Both the position numbers and the translations under genes were made by a program. Below are positions 23,525-34,560 of a DNA stretch of 64,000 nt, one piece after another. Position 1 is the stretch's first letter. Each line of letters starts with the position of its first letter. The notes below the pieces were generated by a model. The model was not told where the DNA came from and did not search any database. It saw only the letters and a program-made list of their open reading frames with translations. Origin of the DNA: Synaphobranchus kaupii (taxonomy: Eukaryota; Chordata; Actinopteri; Anguilliformes; Synaphobranchidae); NCBI GenBank assembly GCA_029718625.1, contig CM056377.1, positions 107,621,534-107,685,533 of the forward strand. Direction: 5' to 3'.

Positions 23525-23959
23525 GCACAGGAAACACAGTAGCATACAGTATGAGTATGTGAACACGGCACAGGAAACACAGCTAGCATACAGTATGAGT
23601 ATGTGAACACGGCACAGGAAACACAGCTAGCATACAGTATGAGTATGTGAACACAGCACAGGAAACACAGCTAGCATACAGTATGAGTATGTGGACACAG
23701 CACAGGAAACACAGCTAGCATACAGTATGAGTATGTGAACACAGCACAGGAAACACAGTAGCATACAGTATGAGTATGTGAACACGGCACAGGAAACACA
23801 GCTAGCATACAGTATGAGTATGTGAACACAGCACAGGAAACACAGCTAGCATACAGTATGAGTATGTGAACATGGCACAGGAAACACAGCTAGCATACAG
23901 TATGAGTATGTGAACACAGCACAGGAAACACAGCTAGCATATAGTATGAGTATGTGAAG
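23525..23959. repeat. 44-bp minisatellite, about 10 copies
   Basis: Ten near-identical copies of a 43/44-bp unit that begins GCACAGGAAACACAGCTAGC and contains CATACAGTATG, an 11-bp palindrome. Copies 1 and 6 share a one-base deletion (CACAGTAGC instead of CACAGCTAGC). Other variants are GTGGACACA in copy 4, AACATG in copy 8 and CATATAG in copy 10, which is truncated. The high identity points to recent expansion. Confidence 0.95.
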
Positions 23960-24216
23960 GATGCTCTGGTCTCCTTTCATGCTTTATGGCCTTAAGGGAT
24001 ATCTCTTGTTCGGAAATGGCTGGGCATACACCTCTGCACTCAAACAGAGGTGATTGAGCATGTTTGCAGGGGAGCAAATCCCCATGGAACTGCACATAAA
24101 TAACTTGCTCAGCACTTCTGATGACCCAAGTAGAAAAGCTCCTTCCTCAGTGGTTTGTCCATTGAGATATTTCGATCCAGCCAGGTTGTCCAAGCAGGAA
24201 ATATCTTCTCAATTCT

Positions 24217-24220
<4 letters not shown>

Positions 24221-24277
<57 letters not shown>

Positions 24278-24302
24278 GTCTCTCTCTCTATCTGTCTATC
24301 TA

Positions 24303-24333
<31 letters not shown>

Positions 24334-24344
24334 ACACACACACA
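24221..24344. repeat. compound microsatellite (CT)n-(C)17-(CA)n
   Basis: CT repeat from 24221 with interruptions (TGTCTCTGTCT) to about 24300, then 17 C (24303-24319), then CA to 24344. Open frames across it on both strands are repeat translations. Confidence 0.95.
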
Positions 24345-24940
24345 AATATGCACAAATGGTCCTGGCAGGATAGAATGAATGCATATACATGGAAATAAAA
24401 AATACTTATTTTGCTTTAGTCTTTGTGATTACTTCATTCATTCCTGTCCTATTTCTGGACAGGTATGTTGGAGAAAGAGATTGTTTAAGGAGATTGAGAA
24501 AGGACTGACTTTCAATCCAGTGCTTATTGCAGTAACCCACCGCATTTAGTGAATATTTACTCATCAATTGAAGCCTGTTGTTATAATATCACAAAACTGA
24601 CTGTGTCACTTTCTATTGTCTGAAAATACATTTTGATTTTAGATATATAATAATATCAATACTTTGATTTGCAGGAAACCTAGCTTACATAAATCAACCT
24701 ACCTCCTATAGGATTTCACAGGAAATGAAGCACATGTTTTATATCACTGGTTGGAAGTAGCTATGTGAGTTGTTAATATCTAACTTTCTGTTAATTGCTC
24801 ACAGCCTAATTAAGCATGTAAATGCATTTTGTGTCCTGGAACTGCTTGGAATTCTTGCTTGCAGTGCTGGGATTTATGCAAGACAACCAGAGAGAATTGT
24901 AGCTGACATGCAGCAGTATATCACTCAAACTAACAACCTA
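24345..24940. other. intron-like non-coding DNA
   Basis: AT-rich; nothing recognised up to the Tc1 relic. Confidence 0.5.
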
Positions 24941-26111
24941 TACAGTGCCCACCATAATTATTGGCAACCCTGGAAAATACGAGCGAAAAAGGCTTTCAAA
25001 AATGTCTTTGTCATTTATCAGCATGACCTTAAACTCAAAATATGTGAAACATTTAATCTTTAATTTAGATTAAGTTATTCAAGGAAAAGTTTATGAAATT
25101 CTTCATAAAAAATATTTTGTCTCAAAAAAAAAAAAGTGAAAAGTGTCGAGATTATTGGCAATGCTAGAAATAGTTACAAACAAAACCTAATTGAAGTTTT
25201 TCCCCATTCATATTTTACTTTTATGGAACTTTTAGGAACTATTATGTGGTCATTCACAACTGCCGTTTCACTGGGGTATAAATATGAGCTGACCCACAGG
25301 CCAAAACCCCTTAGTCATCCATCAACATGGGGAAGATCAGAGAGCACACAAAAGGCTACAGAAAAATATCTACAGTATATGTCTGAAACTACCTATTTCC
25401 ACCATTAGGGCAATAATTAAGAGGTGGGGCTGTGATGAACCTGCCTGGAAGATGACGCAAGTGTAGTTTGCTCCCGCACACAGTAAGGAGGTTCGAAAAG
25501 CAAAAATCTCTCCAAGGATCACACTTTGAGAATTGCGGAAGTTGGTTGCATCCTGGGGTCACCAAGTCTCCAAAAGTACAATCAGATGCCACCTCTGTGC
25601 CAACAAGCTATTAAAAGGCTTGCCAGAAGGCACAAAATGGTTAATTGAGCACAGAATCAAGGTTTTACAATGGCCATCCAAGTCCCCTGACCTGAACCCC
25701 ATTGAAAACCTGTGGAATGAGCTGAAGAGGGGAGGCCACAAGCGAGAACCAAGGACTCTGAAGGATCTGGAGAGATTCTCTATAGAGGAATAGTCTCATA
25801 TCCCTTGCAATGTGTTCTCCAACCTCATCAAACCTTACAGGAAAAGACTCTGTTGTTATCTTGGCAAAGGGAGGGTGCACAAAGCACTAAATACAGGGAT
25901 GCCAATCATTCTGACACACGTCTTCTTCAAAATGAAAAAAGATTTTGCATTAAAGATGTGTTTTTCCTCTTATCAATGGTATCACAATTAAACTATATAA
26001 TGCTGTAATTTTTTCTGAGCATGGAATACATTTCTATAAACAATAAACTGAATTTGACCTGAACTTTTTGCTCATTAATTGAGGTTGCCAATAATTCTGG
26101 TGGGCACTGTA
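24941..26111 (+). mobile_element. Tc1/mariner relic, 1171 bp, internally deleted transposase
   Basis: The terminal inverted repeats read TACAGTGCCCACCATAATTA... and ...TGGTGGGCACTGTA in reverse, about 28 bp, with a TA on each side (24939-24940 and 26112-26113). A second copy of the motif lies inside each end (ATTATTGGCAATGC near 25153, GATGCCAATCATTCTGA near 25899), an IR/DR arrangement. The interior has transposase remnants. 25470-25630 corresponds to part of the N-terminal/linker region. 25640-25790 contains [19 protein letters not shown], which includes the last catalytic acid of the DDE triad. The sequence between them, with the first two catalytic D residues, is missing, and the frame is broken. 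Full-length Tc1 elements are about 1.6 kb, so this is a deleted, non-autonomous copy. Confidence 0.9.
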
Positions 26112-27677
26112 TATGGGAGCTGTAAGACAAATATTTCATAATTTATTATTTTGGAAATTGGATAAAGCAGAGTAACACTGTGGTGTGATACTTGCTTTTA
26201 ACAAAGTAATATCTTTTGCAGTGCACTGTAAGGGTGTTCCAGCACCGCGTATGGCAGAGAGCGCAGAGAAAGCATATGATATGGTGATATTACACTGAGA
26301 TTCAATCTTCAACATCCTTACGCTTAAATTTCAATGGATATATCCTGTAGTATCAAAACAGCATTCTTCTTATATTGTCTGTTGTTGTTCTCTGTAAGGT
26401 ATTCAAATGATCATAAAACATGAACCCAGACAGAATTGTAATTTCTGTAAACCTGGAATAAATGGGAATATTCTTCTCCTGACTGCACACGGTATGTCTT
26501 CCATTCATATTTACCTATTGACTGACTGAATGTGTTCTCTGAAGGAGAAAGGGGATATTAAAACTAGTGGTGAATTGGAATTGTGAGTGCACAATAGTCG
26601 TACCTGTCTGCCTTCATTTTCTCTTGCAATAGCAGGTGAAACAAGGCTTGAGTTGCCGGCCCAGGATTATTAACCCTCGGTGAAACAAGCACAATGTCTG
26701 TGCTGTTTTTTTCCGGTAGTAAAAGGAAAAAAGAAAAAGGATTAGAGATTTCATTCTTTTCTTAATTAAAAGTCACCCAGCAGATGTGTTTCCGGGTTTG
26801 AAAAAAACACCAGAGCTTTGTTTATTTTTAATTGAGGGTAGCGAGGTTTTGGCAGTAGTTTTAGTATTCATTAATATTTCAAGCACATTGTTTTGATAGG
26901 CTTTAGTACTCAGTAAGGTGGAGGGGGCAGAGGTGAAGTGTGGAGAATGGAGTGCTTCAGAGCTGCTCAGAATAGGTACATTTTCGTGCATGCCACATCT
27001 GGTGTCCAAATACATATTTCTTTTTTTTTTTGGCCGTTAAATGCATGCTTCAGAACATGGTGCTGCTGAGAATATTTTCACTCACTGAGGTTTGGGTTAA
27101 CAGTGCTTGAGGGTTGGAGCCTGTGAAGAGTGCTATAATATTTTCCATAAGCGCTTGTTAAACTGGAGTTTGTTGAACTGGCATCGAGGTTAATGGACTA
27201 ACTCAAGTTCCTGCAAGCAATGAGAATCACCCTGTAATTGAAAAACAAAACCTGCATGGAACTCAGAAGACCAACTAGTTTTCTCCTAGTCTTGGCAGCG
27301 TGTGATGAAAAACAACAAATAAATAAAAAATAAACCAGCTGATGCATCAACTGAAGTGGCAGAAATTTCAGCAAGCAAAAATTAATACAGATATTGTGAC
27401 CTGGGACATTTCAACAAGCCCAGATGAGGAAAACTAGTAGTTTTCTTTTCTGAAATATAACTGTCCTCATGCCAAATATGTGTATATAAATACTGCTGCC
27501 CCATTCTCATTCCAAACTTTTTATTTTCATGTTGAGAAGTAATATAATTTATTTTTGTCTGTGCTTTGTTGTTTTATGCAAACTGTTCTTACAGTACAAA
27601 ACGGCCATTTCCCACATATTTCAGGTTAAATGTATGCTGTGGAAAAATACAGAATAATATAAAATAGCCTAATCTTG

Positions 27678-27682
<5 letters not shown>
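26112..27682. other. intron-like non-coding DNA
   Basis: No coding exon or repeat with recognisable termini. Confidence 0.5.

Positions 27683-27742
<60 letters not shown>
27683..27742. repeat. (AT)n microsatellite
   Basis: Uninterrupted TA repeat of about 60 bp, which could form a cruciform. Another short ATATATAC tract follows near 27834-27852. Confidence 0.95.
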
Positions 27743-27746
<4 letters not shown>

Positions 27747-27857
27747 GAAAAAGCCTTGTGCATAAACCTGTTTCCATCAAGGAGGTGCTGGTGTCGGCAA
27801 GAAACATGAAGAAACATGAAAAAAGGCTTTTTTCATATATATACTGTATATATTTAG

Positions 27858-27876
27858 CTGTGGGGATTCCCCACAG
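27858..27876. promoter_or_regulatory. 19-bp palindrome containing an NF-kB-type site
   Basis: CTGTGGGGA-T-TCCCCACAG: 9-bp perfect arms around one central base. The core GGGGATTCCCC fits the kB consensus GGGRNWYYCC. It lies about 2 kb upstream of the MVM leader exon. The sequence match is clear; function is not known. Confidence 0.35.
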
Positions 27877-29280
27877 TCCGATAAAATGACTACATTAGAC
27901 CATATGTGACATACCAGGCCAGGTTATTGAATTAGACTGTGCTGTCTGGAACAAGTCACGGTGTATGTCATTCATATTTTATCACTTCCTTGGTCATTGC
28001 AGCTCTCTCATGCCAAAAGCCATTCTTATCAAACCTGCTAAATTCTCATTGGGACATTATGGCTTATGTTCATAAGAAAATTAGCCTAATGTTTGTGCGA
28101 TTGACCAGAGTAGCCATTTACGATTAAAAAACAGAATAAAAAGAAGCTGTGTTTTCCTGACCAATGTCTTTTACATGGCACAGACCTTTCCTCTTCATTT
28201 ATTTACCAAGCATTAGTGGGGAGATACAGTTCTCATTGAACAACACAAATCTCTTCTTAAAGGCAAGTCTCAGCCAGGAATCATTTTAATTCTCTCATTA
28301 ATCTCAAAGATAAATTTAAAACCCCTAACAATAACAATAAAAGGGCAAACTGAAAGTTATTCCACAACCTCAATATATCTCCCCTCAATAATCGGACATA
28401 CATAAAATAAAATAATAAAAGACTGTTAAATTGAGAAAATAAACTTGAGCACAAGCTTCTGGGTGTGCAAAGATATATATTTAAGAAAATCACAAGGTGG
28501 CCTATATCAAGGCCTGGGATGAGTCCCCAATCGAGGGAAAGGATATCTGTTCTTCCACCCCTACTAACCACCCCAGAATCCCCCTCCCGACAGCCAGAAA
28601 CGTGAAATTGGTTTTGTCAGTGGTGGGAGCTCTGGGGCTACGTGTTAATTATTGATGCCGCTTGCGTGCAGCTGCGATGGAGAGCAAATGTGGTTGAAGC
28701 GTACAGAACAGACAGAAGGGAGCAGGGAGCAGAGCAGGAAAAGAATGGTTATACTGCAACATGAGCAACATCTCATCGCCCACCCACATCTGATGGCTGG
28801 TGTAACTCGCAATGAAGGGTAGATGCGCCTGTGGTCAGGAGGAGCCGCTGTGTTTATGTGTAGCATTGCTTGCCATCACGGAAAGCCTTTCTAATCGTTT
28901 GGGGGGAAATAAGGCCTTGAAGCGGAGGTGTCAATAAACAGGACTGAATAAAATAATCAATCTGCTATTTCTAAGTGAAATATGTCTGACCGTATGTATA
29001 TGTATGACTGCGACTTTTAACACATCCGTTGCAAAGGAACTGATGGCAGATGTCTTTATATTTCAATCCATTTAAATCGTTTAAAATTAGGTCGTTACAC
29101 TGATCAATGTATACGGGTGCAGTAGTGCCTTGCGGAAAATCAAACCGCGATCACACTGAATTTTTTAACGTTTCATTTCAAGTTCCCCCCCCCCCCCCCA
29201 GTTCTTGCCGTATGCTCGTATAATTCTACCACGCGCTCGCCGCGTGGATACCGTGGTGGTTATGTGATCCCGATTACACA
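27877..29280. other. non-coding DNA upstream of the proximal promoter
   Basis: No exon recognised. Poly-C (15) at 29185-29199. GC content and CpG rise from about 29100 toward the promoter. Confidence 0.5.
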
Positions 29281-29493
29281 GCTCTCAACGGATAAATCGC
29301 TCCCCCCCTCTTTCCTTCGGTGGAAAGGTCAAATTAACATTGCCAATCTGTAGCGGCAAGTATCAATGGCACCTGCGATTTTAGGCGTCCCATCGGCATC
29401 ACGCACTCCCCAACACCCCCTTCTCCCTGCTTTTTCTCTCCCCTCCTCCTAAACACAACACGAGTGCACCTCCCCTACTCCGCTTACTAGCAG

Positions 29494-29560
29494 CCAATGA
29501 GATTCTACACCCAACTGACAGATGGGTCCATAAATGGGGTGTAGAAAAAAGGACGCTAGC
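29494..29560 (+). promoter_or_regulatory. elavl4: proximal elavl4 promoter: CCAAT box, CAGATG E-box, TATA-like element
   Basis: Three core-promoter-like motifs stand in order and at sensible spacing: CCAAT at 29494-29498, CAGATG (a neurogenin/NeuroD-type E-box) at 29519-29524 and CATAAATG at 29529-29536. Transcription would then start about 25-30 bp further on, near 29558-29572. Downstream is an AUG-poor leader of about 350 nt ending at the MVM start. Mammalian HuD transcription is reported to respond to neurogenin 2 via E-boxes, so the CAGATG is of interest. The start site is inferred, not observed. Confidence 0.5.
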
Positions 29561-29912
29561 ACTTGCAATTCAGTTTCAGCGAGGGTTCTTCCTTTTTGTT
29601 TTTTTGTTTTATTTTGTACCCTTTCTTTCCTGCAAAGACCCCAAATAGACGTGGGGACGAGGTATTCCACCTACAGCTCAGCAGCCTTCGACAAGCGGCA
29701 CCCACCGCATGCTCATCCATTCAGTTCGCTCCTACATTCGACTGTCCTGGGGACGTTCGAGAGCTCCGTCTGCGATCCGATTGCCACCTCCGCAGGCTAC
29801 CTATTTCCTTTATTTCTCGTCCGATTACGAAGACTCGCTCCACGTTTCGTTGAAGACTAATCTACACGTTTGGTTGTTATTTTTTATTTTTTTTCAAACT
29901 CGCTGAACAAGA

Positions 29913-29921
29913 ATGGTCATG
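29913..29921 (+). CDS. elavl4: elavl4 leader exon (MVM variant), coding part
   Basis: ATG-GTC-ATG followed directly by the donor GTAAGC at 29922 encodes MVM. Spliced to the common exon it gives [11 protein letters not shown]..., the same architecture as the mammalian HuD form that starts MVMIISTMEPQ. A TGA lies in frame 9 nt before the ATG (29904-29906), so the start is fixed. The untranslated part of the exon probably runs from about 29560 to 29912, downstream of the CCAAT/E-box/TATA-like cluster. Only nine coding nucleotides are present, so identification rests on the match to the known isoform, the phase-0 donor and its position in the gene. Confidence 0.85.
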
Positions 29922-30200
29922 GTAAGCAACTGTTTTTTTTAAGTCGGTTTTCCTTCACCAAACTGCAAATTATCTAATGATATTTTAATCATTACCTACT
30001 GTTGTAGTCTACAGATAAAATGTGGAAGTGCATGTGCTCGGTTTGGCGCATTGTAAAGCTAAGATTTCAATTGTTTATGTATTAAATTCATTGGGTGCGC
30101 ATTGCACATTGGGAGGTTAATTGTATTTTGGATTTTCCCGTTCGGCTCCCGCAGGTTGCGTTGGTTGTCAGTGGTGGTCCTTGTGTATGTTACACTGACT

Positions 30201-30203
<3 letters not shown>

Positions 30204-30256
<53 letters not shown>
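30204..30256. repeat. (GT)n microsatellite
   Basis: Pure GT repeat of about 53 bp in the intron between the MVM and MEWNGFKM leaders, about 280 bp after the MVM donor. Confidence 0.95.
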
Positions 30257-30259
<3 letters not shown>

Positions 30260-31290
30260 GAACACGCACGCGCGTGATTTTCACCTTCGAGAGCTTCCAA
30301 AGAAACAGCCGTGACCTGTACGAAAGAAAATGTGTGAATTCCATTACAGTAGATGCTATTGATGGACCAAAAGCAAGCAAAACGCGTAGGCTACCCATGA
30401 AGCTACTAGCCTACACGTTGAAATATGTAAGGTGTTTGGTTTGTCAACGAAATAGCCTACCTTGCACAGGGAGGAGAGGGACTGTAGGTTATATCTCATT
30501 ATAATTGGGGTTTGTTCATCAGACGATGTTAACCACGGTTTGCGTTTCTCCGCATCATTTGGTTATAGGCTACTGTGAGGGAAATATCACGGATGTTAAA
30601 ATAGTTATAACTGACCTATTTCAAAACACGAGCGAAGTCTATTAAATGAACAATGGGCAAGGATTGCATACACCATTTACAATTTTAACCGTTTACGTAG
30701 CATCCTTGTAAAACTGACTGTTGAAAAACGGTCAGTAGATACATTGATTATAATTGAATTTCTCCCATGCACGTATGTAGCCTACTTATTTACAATTCTG
30801 GTTCCATTTAATATCCATGCATGCGTGGTTAATTTACATATACAGCGCTGTGCTAGCAGTCTATTATCATCAGTCTCAGTGACAGAGGACCAGTCTTTGC
30901 GCTCACTCATTCAAAGAGCACAGCAACTGCGATTGATTGCTTGCTGGCATCGAAAGCATTTCTTCGCCAAACGGCTCTGCATCTGCGCCCCTGCCTGAGC
31001 GAAGGTGTTAATTTTCCAGAGCGCAGGGATGGATGGCTGCGGGAACCAGTGAGAACACTGCAGCGCGCTCTTCCAACGAGGGGGCAGTTCTGACCTCACA
31101 GATGAGGAGGAGACAGGGAGTGGGCTGCAGTGCACTGCTCATGCCGAAGCCTGTGCATTCTCGCCCAGTCTCTCAGGAAGGAGGAATGCCTGCTTTCACA
31201 AGCCGCTTTCTGTCTCCTGCTCACTGAGAGAGGGCTCCAAGTGGGGGGAAATTTGCTCGGTTGTGAGAGAAAACGGCTGCCAGCTCACAA

Positions 31291-31314
31291 ATGGAGTGGA
31301 ATGGTTTTAAAATG
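31291..31314 (+). CDS. elavl4: elavl4 leader exon (MEWNGFKM variant), coding part
   Basis: The eight codons encode MEWNGFKM and end in phase 0 at ATG|GTAAGG (donor at 31315). Joined to the common exon this gives [16 protein letters not shown]..., matching the known HuD isoform that begins MEWNGLKMIISTMEPQ with one Leu/Phe difference. An in-frame TGA lies 27 nt upstream (31264-31266), fixing the start. The untranslated part probably lies within about 30850-31290, a GC-richer stretch, and this leader would have its own promoter about 1.4 kb downstream of the MVM one. Splicing to exon 2 removes a 20.2-kb intron. The start lies in the untranslated part of a longer, unrelated frame that has no meaning. 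Confidence 0.88.
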
Positions 31315-31360
31315 GTAAGGCGGCAGCAGCCGTTTGATATGCCCTTGCATCCGACAGCTT

Positions 31361-31361
<1 letters not shown>

Positions 31362-31391
<30 letters not shown>
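31362..31391 (+). repeat. (CAG)10 triplet repeat
   Basis: Ten uninterrupted CAG units starting 47 nt after the MEWNGFKM splice donor. In the sense direction CAG/CUG-type repeats can form hairpins. Here it is intronic, so the Ala frame read across it is not coding. A shorter CAG-rich cluster is at 37330-37360. Confidence 0.95.
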
Positions 31392-31396
<5 letters not shown>

Positions 31397-33540
31397 CCAT
31401 GTCTCACTGCTTTTCTCTCTCTTTTTTACATTGATGGACATGGTTTACTAAAACATTTTGGGAATAGGACGTGCAGGTTGTTTTGCTTTTTTGTTTATTT
31501 GTTTGACATTGTGGTGAGCACTATATGTAAGACTGGATGTGGAGGCCAGGGGCAGTGGAGGGGGAAGTCGGGGTTGAACACCCATTTATATCTGACACGC
31601 AGGAGCCGAGTTTCAGGCTCATTGCAAGCCTTTGTTAAGCATTCATATCATATCTGCTGTATGTGTAGTATAGGTAGGAATCCCTTTGCCATTTTCTGCT
31701 AAAGTCATACATTTTTTGTTTTCGCTTCCTTTCCATAAATATGCGTGTGCTTTTATTTGCTATTTATTACGATAATCCATTGCTCACTTATGAATTGCGA
31801 ATGATATACTGTACAGCACGGAATATCAGTCACATTCTTGCACATTTCTGTGTGTGATTGCGTGTGTGTGTGTATTTGTGTTTCCTCACACTAAAATGTT
31901 TCACAAACCTTTCGGCGTAGCCTCCTCCGCCACAGAACCCTGTAGTAATGGACGCCTCTCCTCTGCATGCGAGACGTGTTTTTCACTCGCTCTCTCTGAG
32001 ATGTGTGTTCATTGTTGACTGTCGGCTCAGAGTCGCGGCTTCTCCCAGCTGTCCCCGGACTGGTGGGAGGCCGTGCCTGCCAGGGACTGAGTCTAACTCA
32101 CGTCCATCAAGAACGAGGGCCAAGTGGCAGGCCTGGTAAAGCTCGACACAAACACGCGGTGCCATAAACCGCCGATTGCAAAAGGCTTCAAGCGGTAGGC
32201 TTTTGGTCAAACCTTGTAGAGACCCAAGTGCTTGTTCATTCAGTCCCAAACATTTTGAGTGTTCGCTGTAGAAGATGTTCTATTTACAAGACGTTTGTAG
32301 CACTGGTTTTAGAATGGCACCTACTAAAAATGCTTATTCTCCATTACCTGAAAAACGGGGTGTTATCCATGTACAAGTGAAGGGTTGTTTGTGCTTCGCC
32401 GATCTTTGTCGAAATTGTTCGAAATTCGAAATAAGACAAAGTTCAGCAAAATAAATATCCCTTACGCGCCTGGCCGAGATCACCTTGCCTCCCTTATCAA
32501 TGCAGCTTTGCCTGTCACTCACCCCAAGACAGGGGGAGAGAGAAAGAGAGAGGGAGAGGTACAATGTTTATGGTGCGGAACTGCTCCCCCCCCCCCCGCC
32601 CCCAAATCTGCACAGTCAACAAGCGCCCATACTGCTGCCTGCCGGAGGAGCTGTCCTGTCCCAGGGCTCCTTGCCGCAAGTCGTGTCCAGTGCTGGGTTC
32701 TTGAGGGAAGAAACCCATTGTGTTATGGCAAAGTCTAGGTCTAGGCCAGACACAAGAAAAAAGTAAAAGTAAATAAGTAAAAAGAAAAAAAGTGGCAAGA
32801 ATGCGACGGTTAAAGAAAGGGTCAAAAGGCAGAGGGTTGGGGGAGGGAAGCGGGGGCAGAAAATGGAGAGTGTGCAGGAAAGAGGTGGAGTGAGAATAGA
32901 GCTGTGAGGTGTGTGATCCAAGGGCGGCAGAGTTTACACCTCTGACTGTGGTGAGAAAACTCAGTACTGGAATGACTCCATGCCAACGTAAGACCCCCAG
33001 CAAGAGAGGGACAAATGAAAGCTGAAGAGGAAAGAGGGGCGGCGGTTTGGTTTTTTGCTTTCAGTTTGAGAGTACCTGGTGCTGAGGAAGAGCAGCTTGT
33101 CTCAGAGCTTTCCAACTGGTCTGAGTTCCTGTAAAGCAGGCAGGGTAAAGATCTCAGGGGGACGTCACAACTATATGGCATCTCGTAGCACATAGCACGC
33201 ACACAGTAATTTGTTTTACAGTTTTTTGCTGCTGGAAATTTAATCTGCTTCTGGTGGCAGTGCAGGTGGGCTTCTACATGAATAAATAGCATAGTCCAAC
33301 GGCGTATGCTTTTTTTACTCGAGGAGCTTCTAAAATATACATGGTTTTCTCTCCAAGAGAGTATGCTAGAGCACAACTTGCCTGTAATTTTGCTTTTGCC
33401 AAACGTTATTGGATTTGCACTCTGCAGCTCAAGATATTTACTGTTCTCTCAAGTCAGCTGTTGTGAATATTTGAAATATACTAAAGTCCTGTTTCCTGAA
33501 TCAAGATTTTAAATTCCCCATCTGGTTGAGTAGATATTCT

Positions 33541-33542
<2 letters not shown>
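31392..33542. other. intron-like non-coding DNA
   Basis: No exon recognised. CpG-richer 31910-32170. Minus-strand frames at 32515-33003 and 32822-33376 are long, but overlap each other in different frames and are Ser/Leu/Pro-rich without a recognisable domain. Poly-C at about 32586-32597. Confidence 0.5.
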
Positions 33543-33637
<95 letters not shown>

Positions 33638-33661
33638 ATATATATATATATACGTATATAT
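33543..33661. repeat. (CA)n-(TA)n compound microsatellite
   Basis: About 88 bp of pure CA (33543-33630), then AGAG and an AT repeat with a central ACGT. One of the longest dinucleotide tracts in the window. Confidence 0.95.
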
Positions 33662-34560
33662 ATTAGTTCCCTGTTTGAGGTGTTAGTTAAGCCTTCATAT
33701 TATAATTGAATGTAATTGTATTTGATTTATTATAAGTTTTGTATAATACATTTAATTTCATTATACACTTAATTATACAATATTTTTAGAGTATAAAAAC
33801 ATTTAAACAAATTATTAATGAGCAGAAGTGCTGCAGTGATATTTGGGTGTGTGTGTGTGTGTGCGCACGTGTCAGTCCTTTTTGCGTGCAGCTGCATATG
33901 TGTGTATGTTTGGTTGTCTGTGTGTGTTTCGGTGTGCTTGAAGACAGCCCTTCTCATCACTGCTGTTTTCCCTGTGTTTCGGCCATTGTTGCGCTGAAGA
34001 TGTGGCAGTGGACAGTGACTTTAAATAACTGACACGTAGCCAGATGTAGAGAGACAAGGCGAATGGGAGCCAGATTAAGAGTTAGACAAATGAATTGAGG
34101 AGCGTGGCTGACTGAAGTAGACAGTGGAGCAATGATGCTGTACAGCACTTCTTTGTCATACTAAGGGTTTGTGTACTTCCTGAACAACAGAGCTGGACTT
34201 GAGAGTGAGTAAGCTGTTATTCTTCACTTAATATAAGCTCCTGACCACAGTCACCTTTTCTACCTATGATTTATAATTGTGAAAATTAAAATTGAATGTA
34301 TAGTAATTAAATATATTATACAATATTATATTACATTAAAATTGTGTATTATATATAATACACACATAACACACAGACTTCGTTCCACTTGTTAATAAAC
34401 CTTTTTTTGCATCTATATACTTTTAGCCTCTGAAGGTCAGTCTTTTAACTTTTTCGTTTGAGTGTGCGGATTGAACATTGGAGCTGGGTATTGCAGATTT
34501 TCGCCCTGGTTTTTTCTCTCTTTTTTCATGTTTCAACATATATATATATATATATATATA
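33662..34560. other. intron-like non-coding DNA
   Basis: AT-rich with a GT/GCAC tract at 33846-33930 and an AT repeat at 34538-34560 abutting the foldback element. Nothing coding. Confidence 0.5.

Noticed and set aside
23525..23959. CRISPR-like array
   Set aside because: The units are contiguous with no unique spacers and the DNA is vertebrate. It is a minisatellite.
31334..31702. 122-codon frame with a poly-Ala run
   Set aside because: The Ala run is the intronic CAG repeat in another frame. The region lies after the MEWNGFKM donor.
32515..33376. Overlapping minus-strand frames of 162 and 184 codons
   Set aside because: They lie in different frames over the same DNA, are Ser/Leu/Pro-rich, show no domain and have no supporting splice sites.
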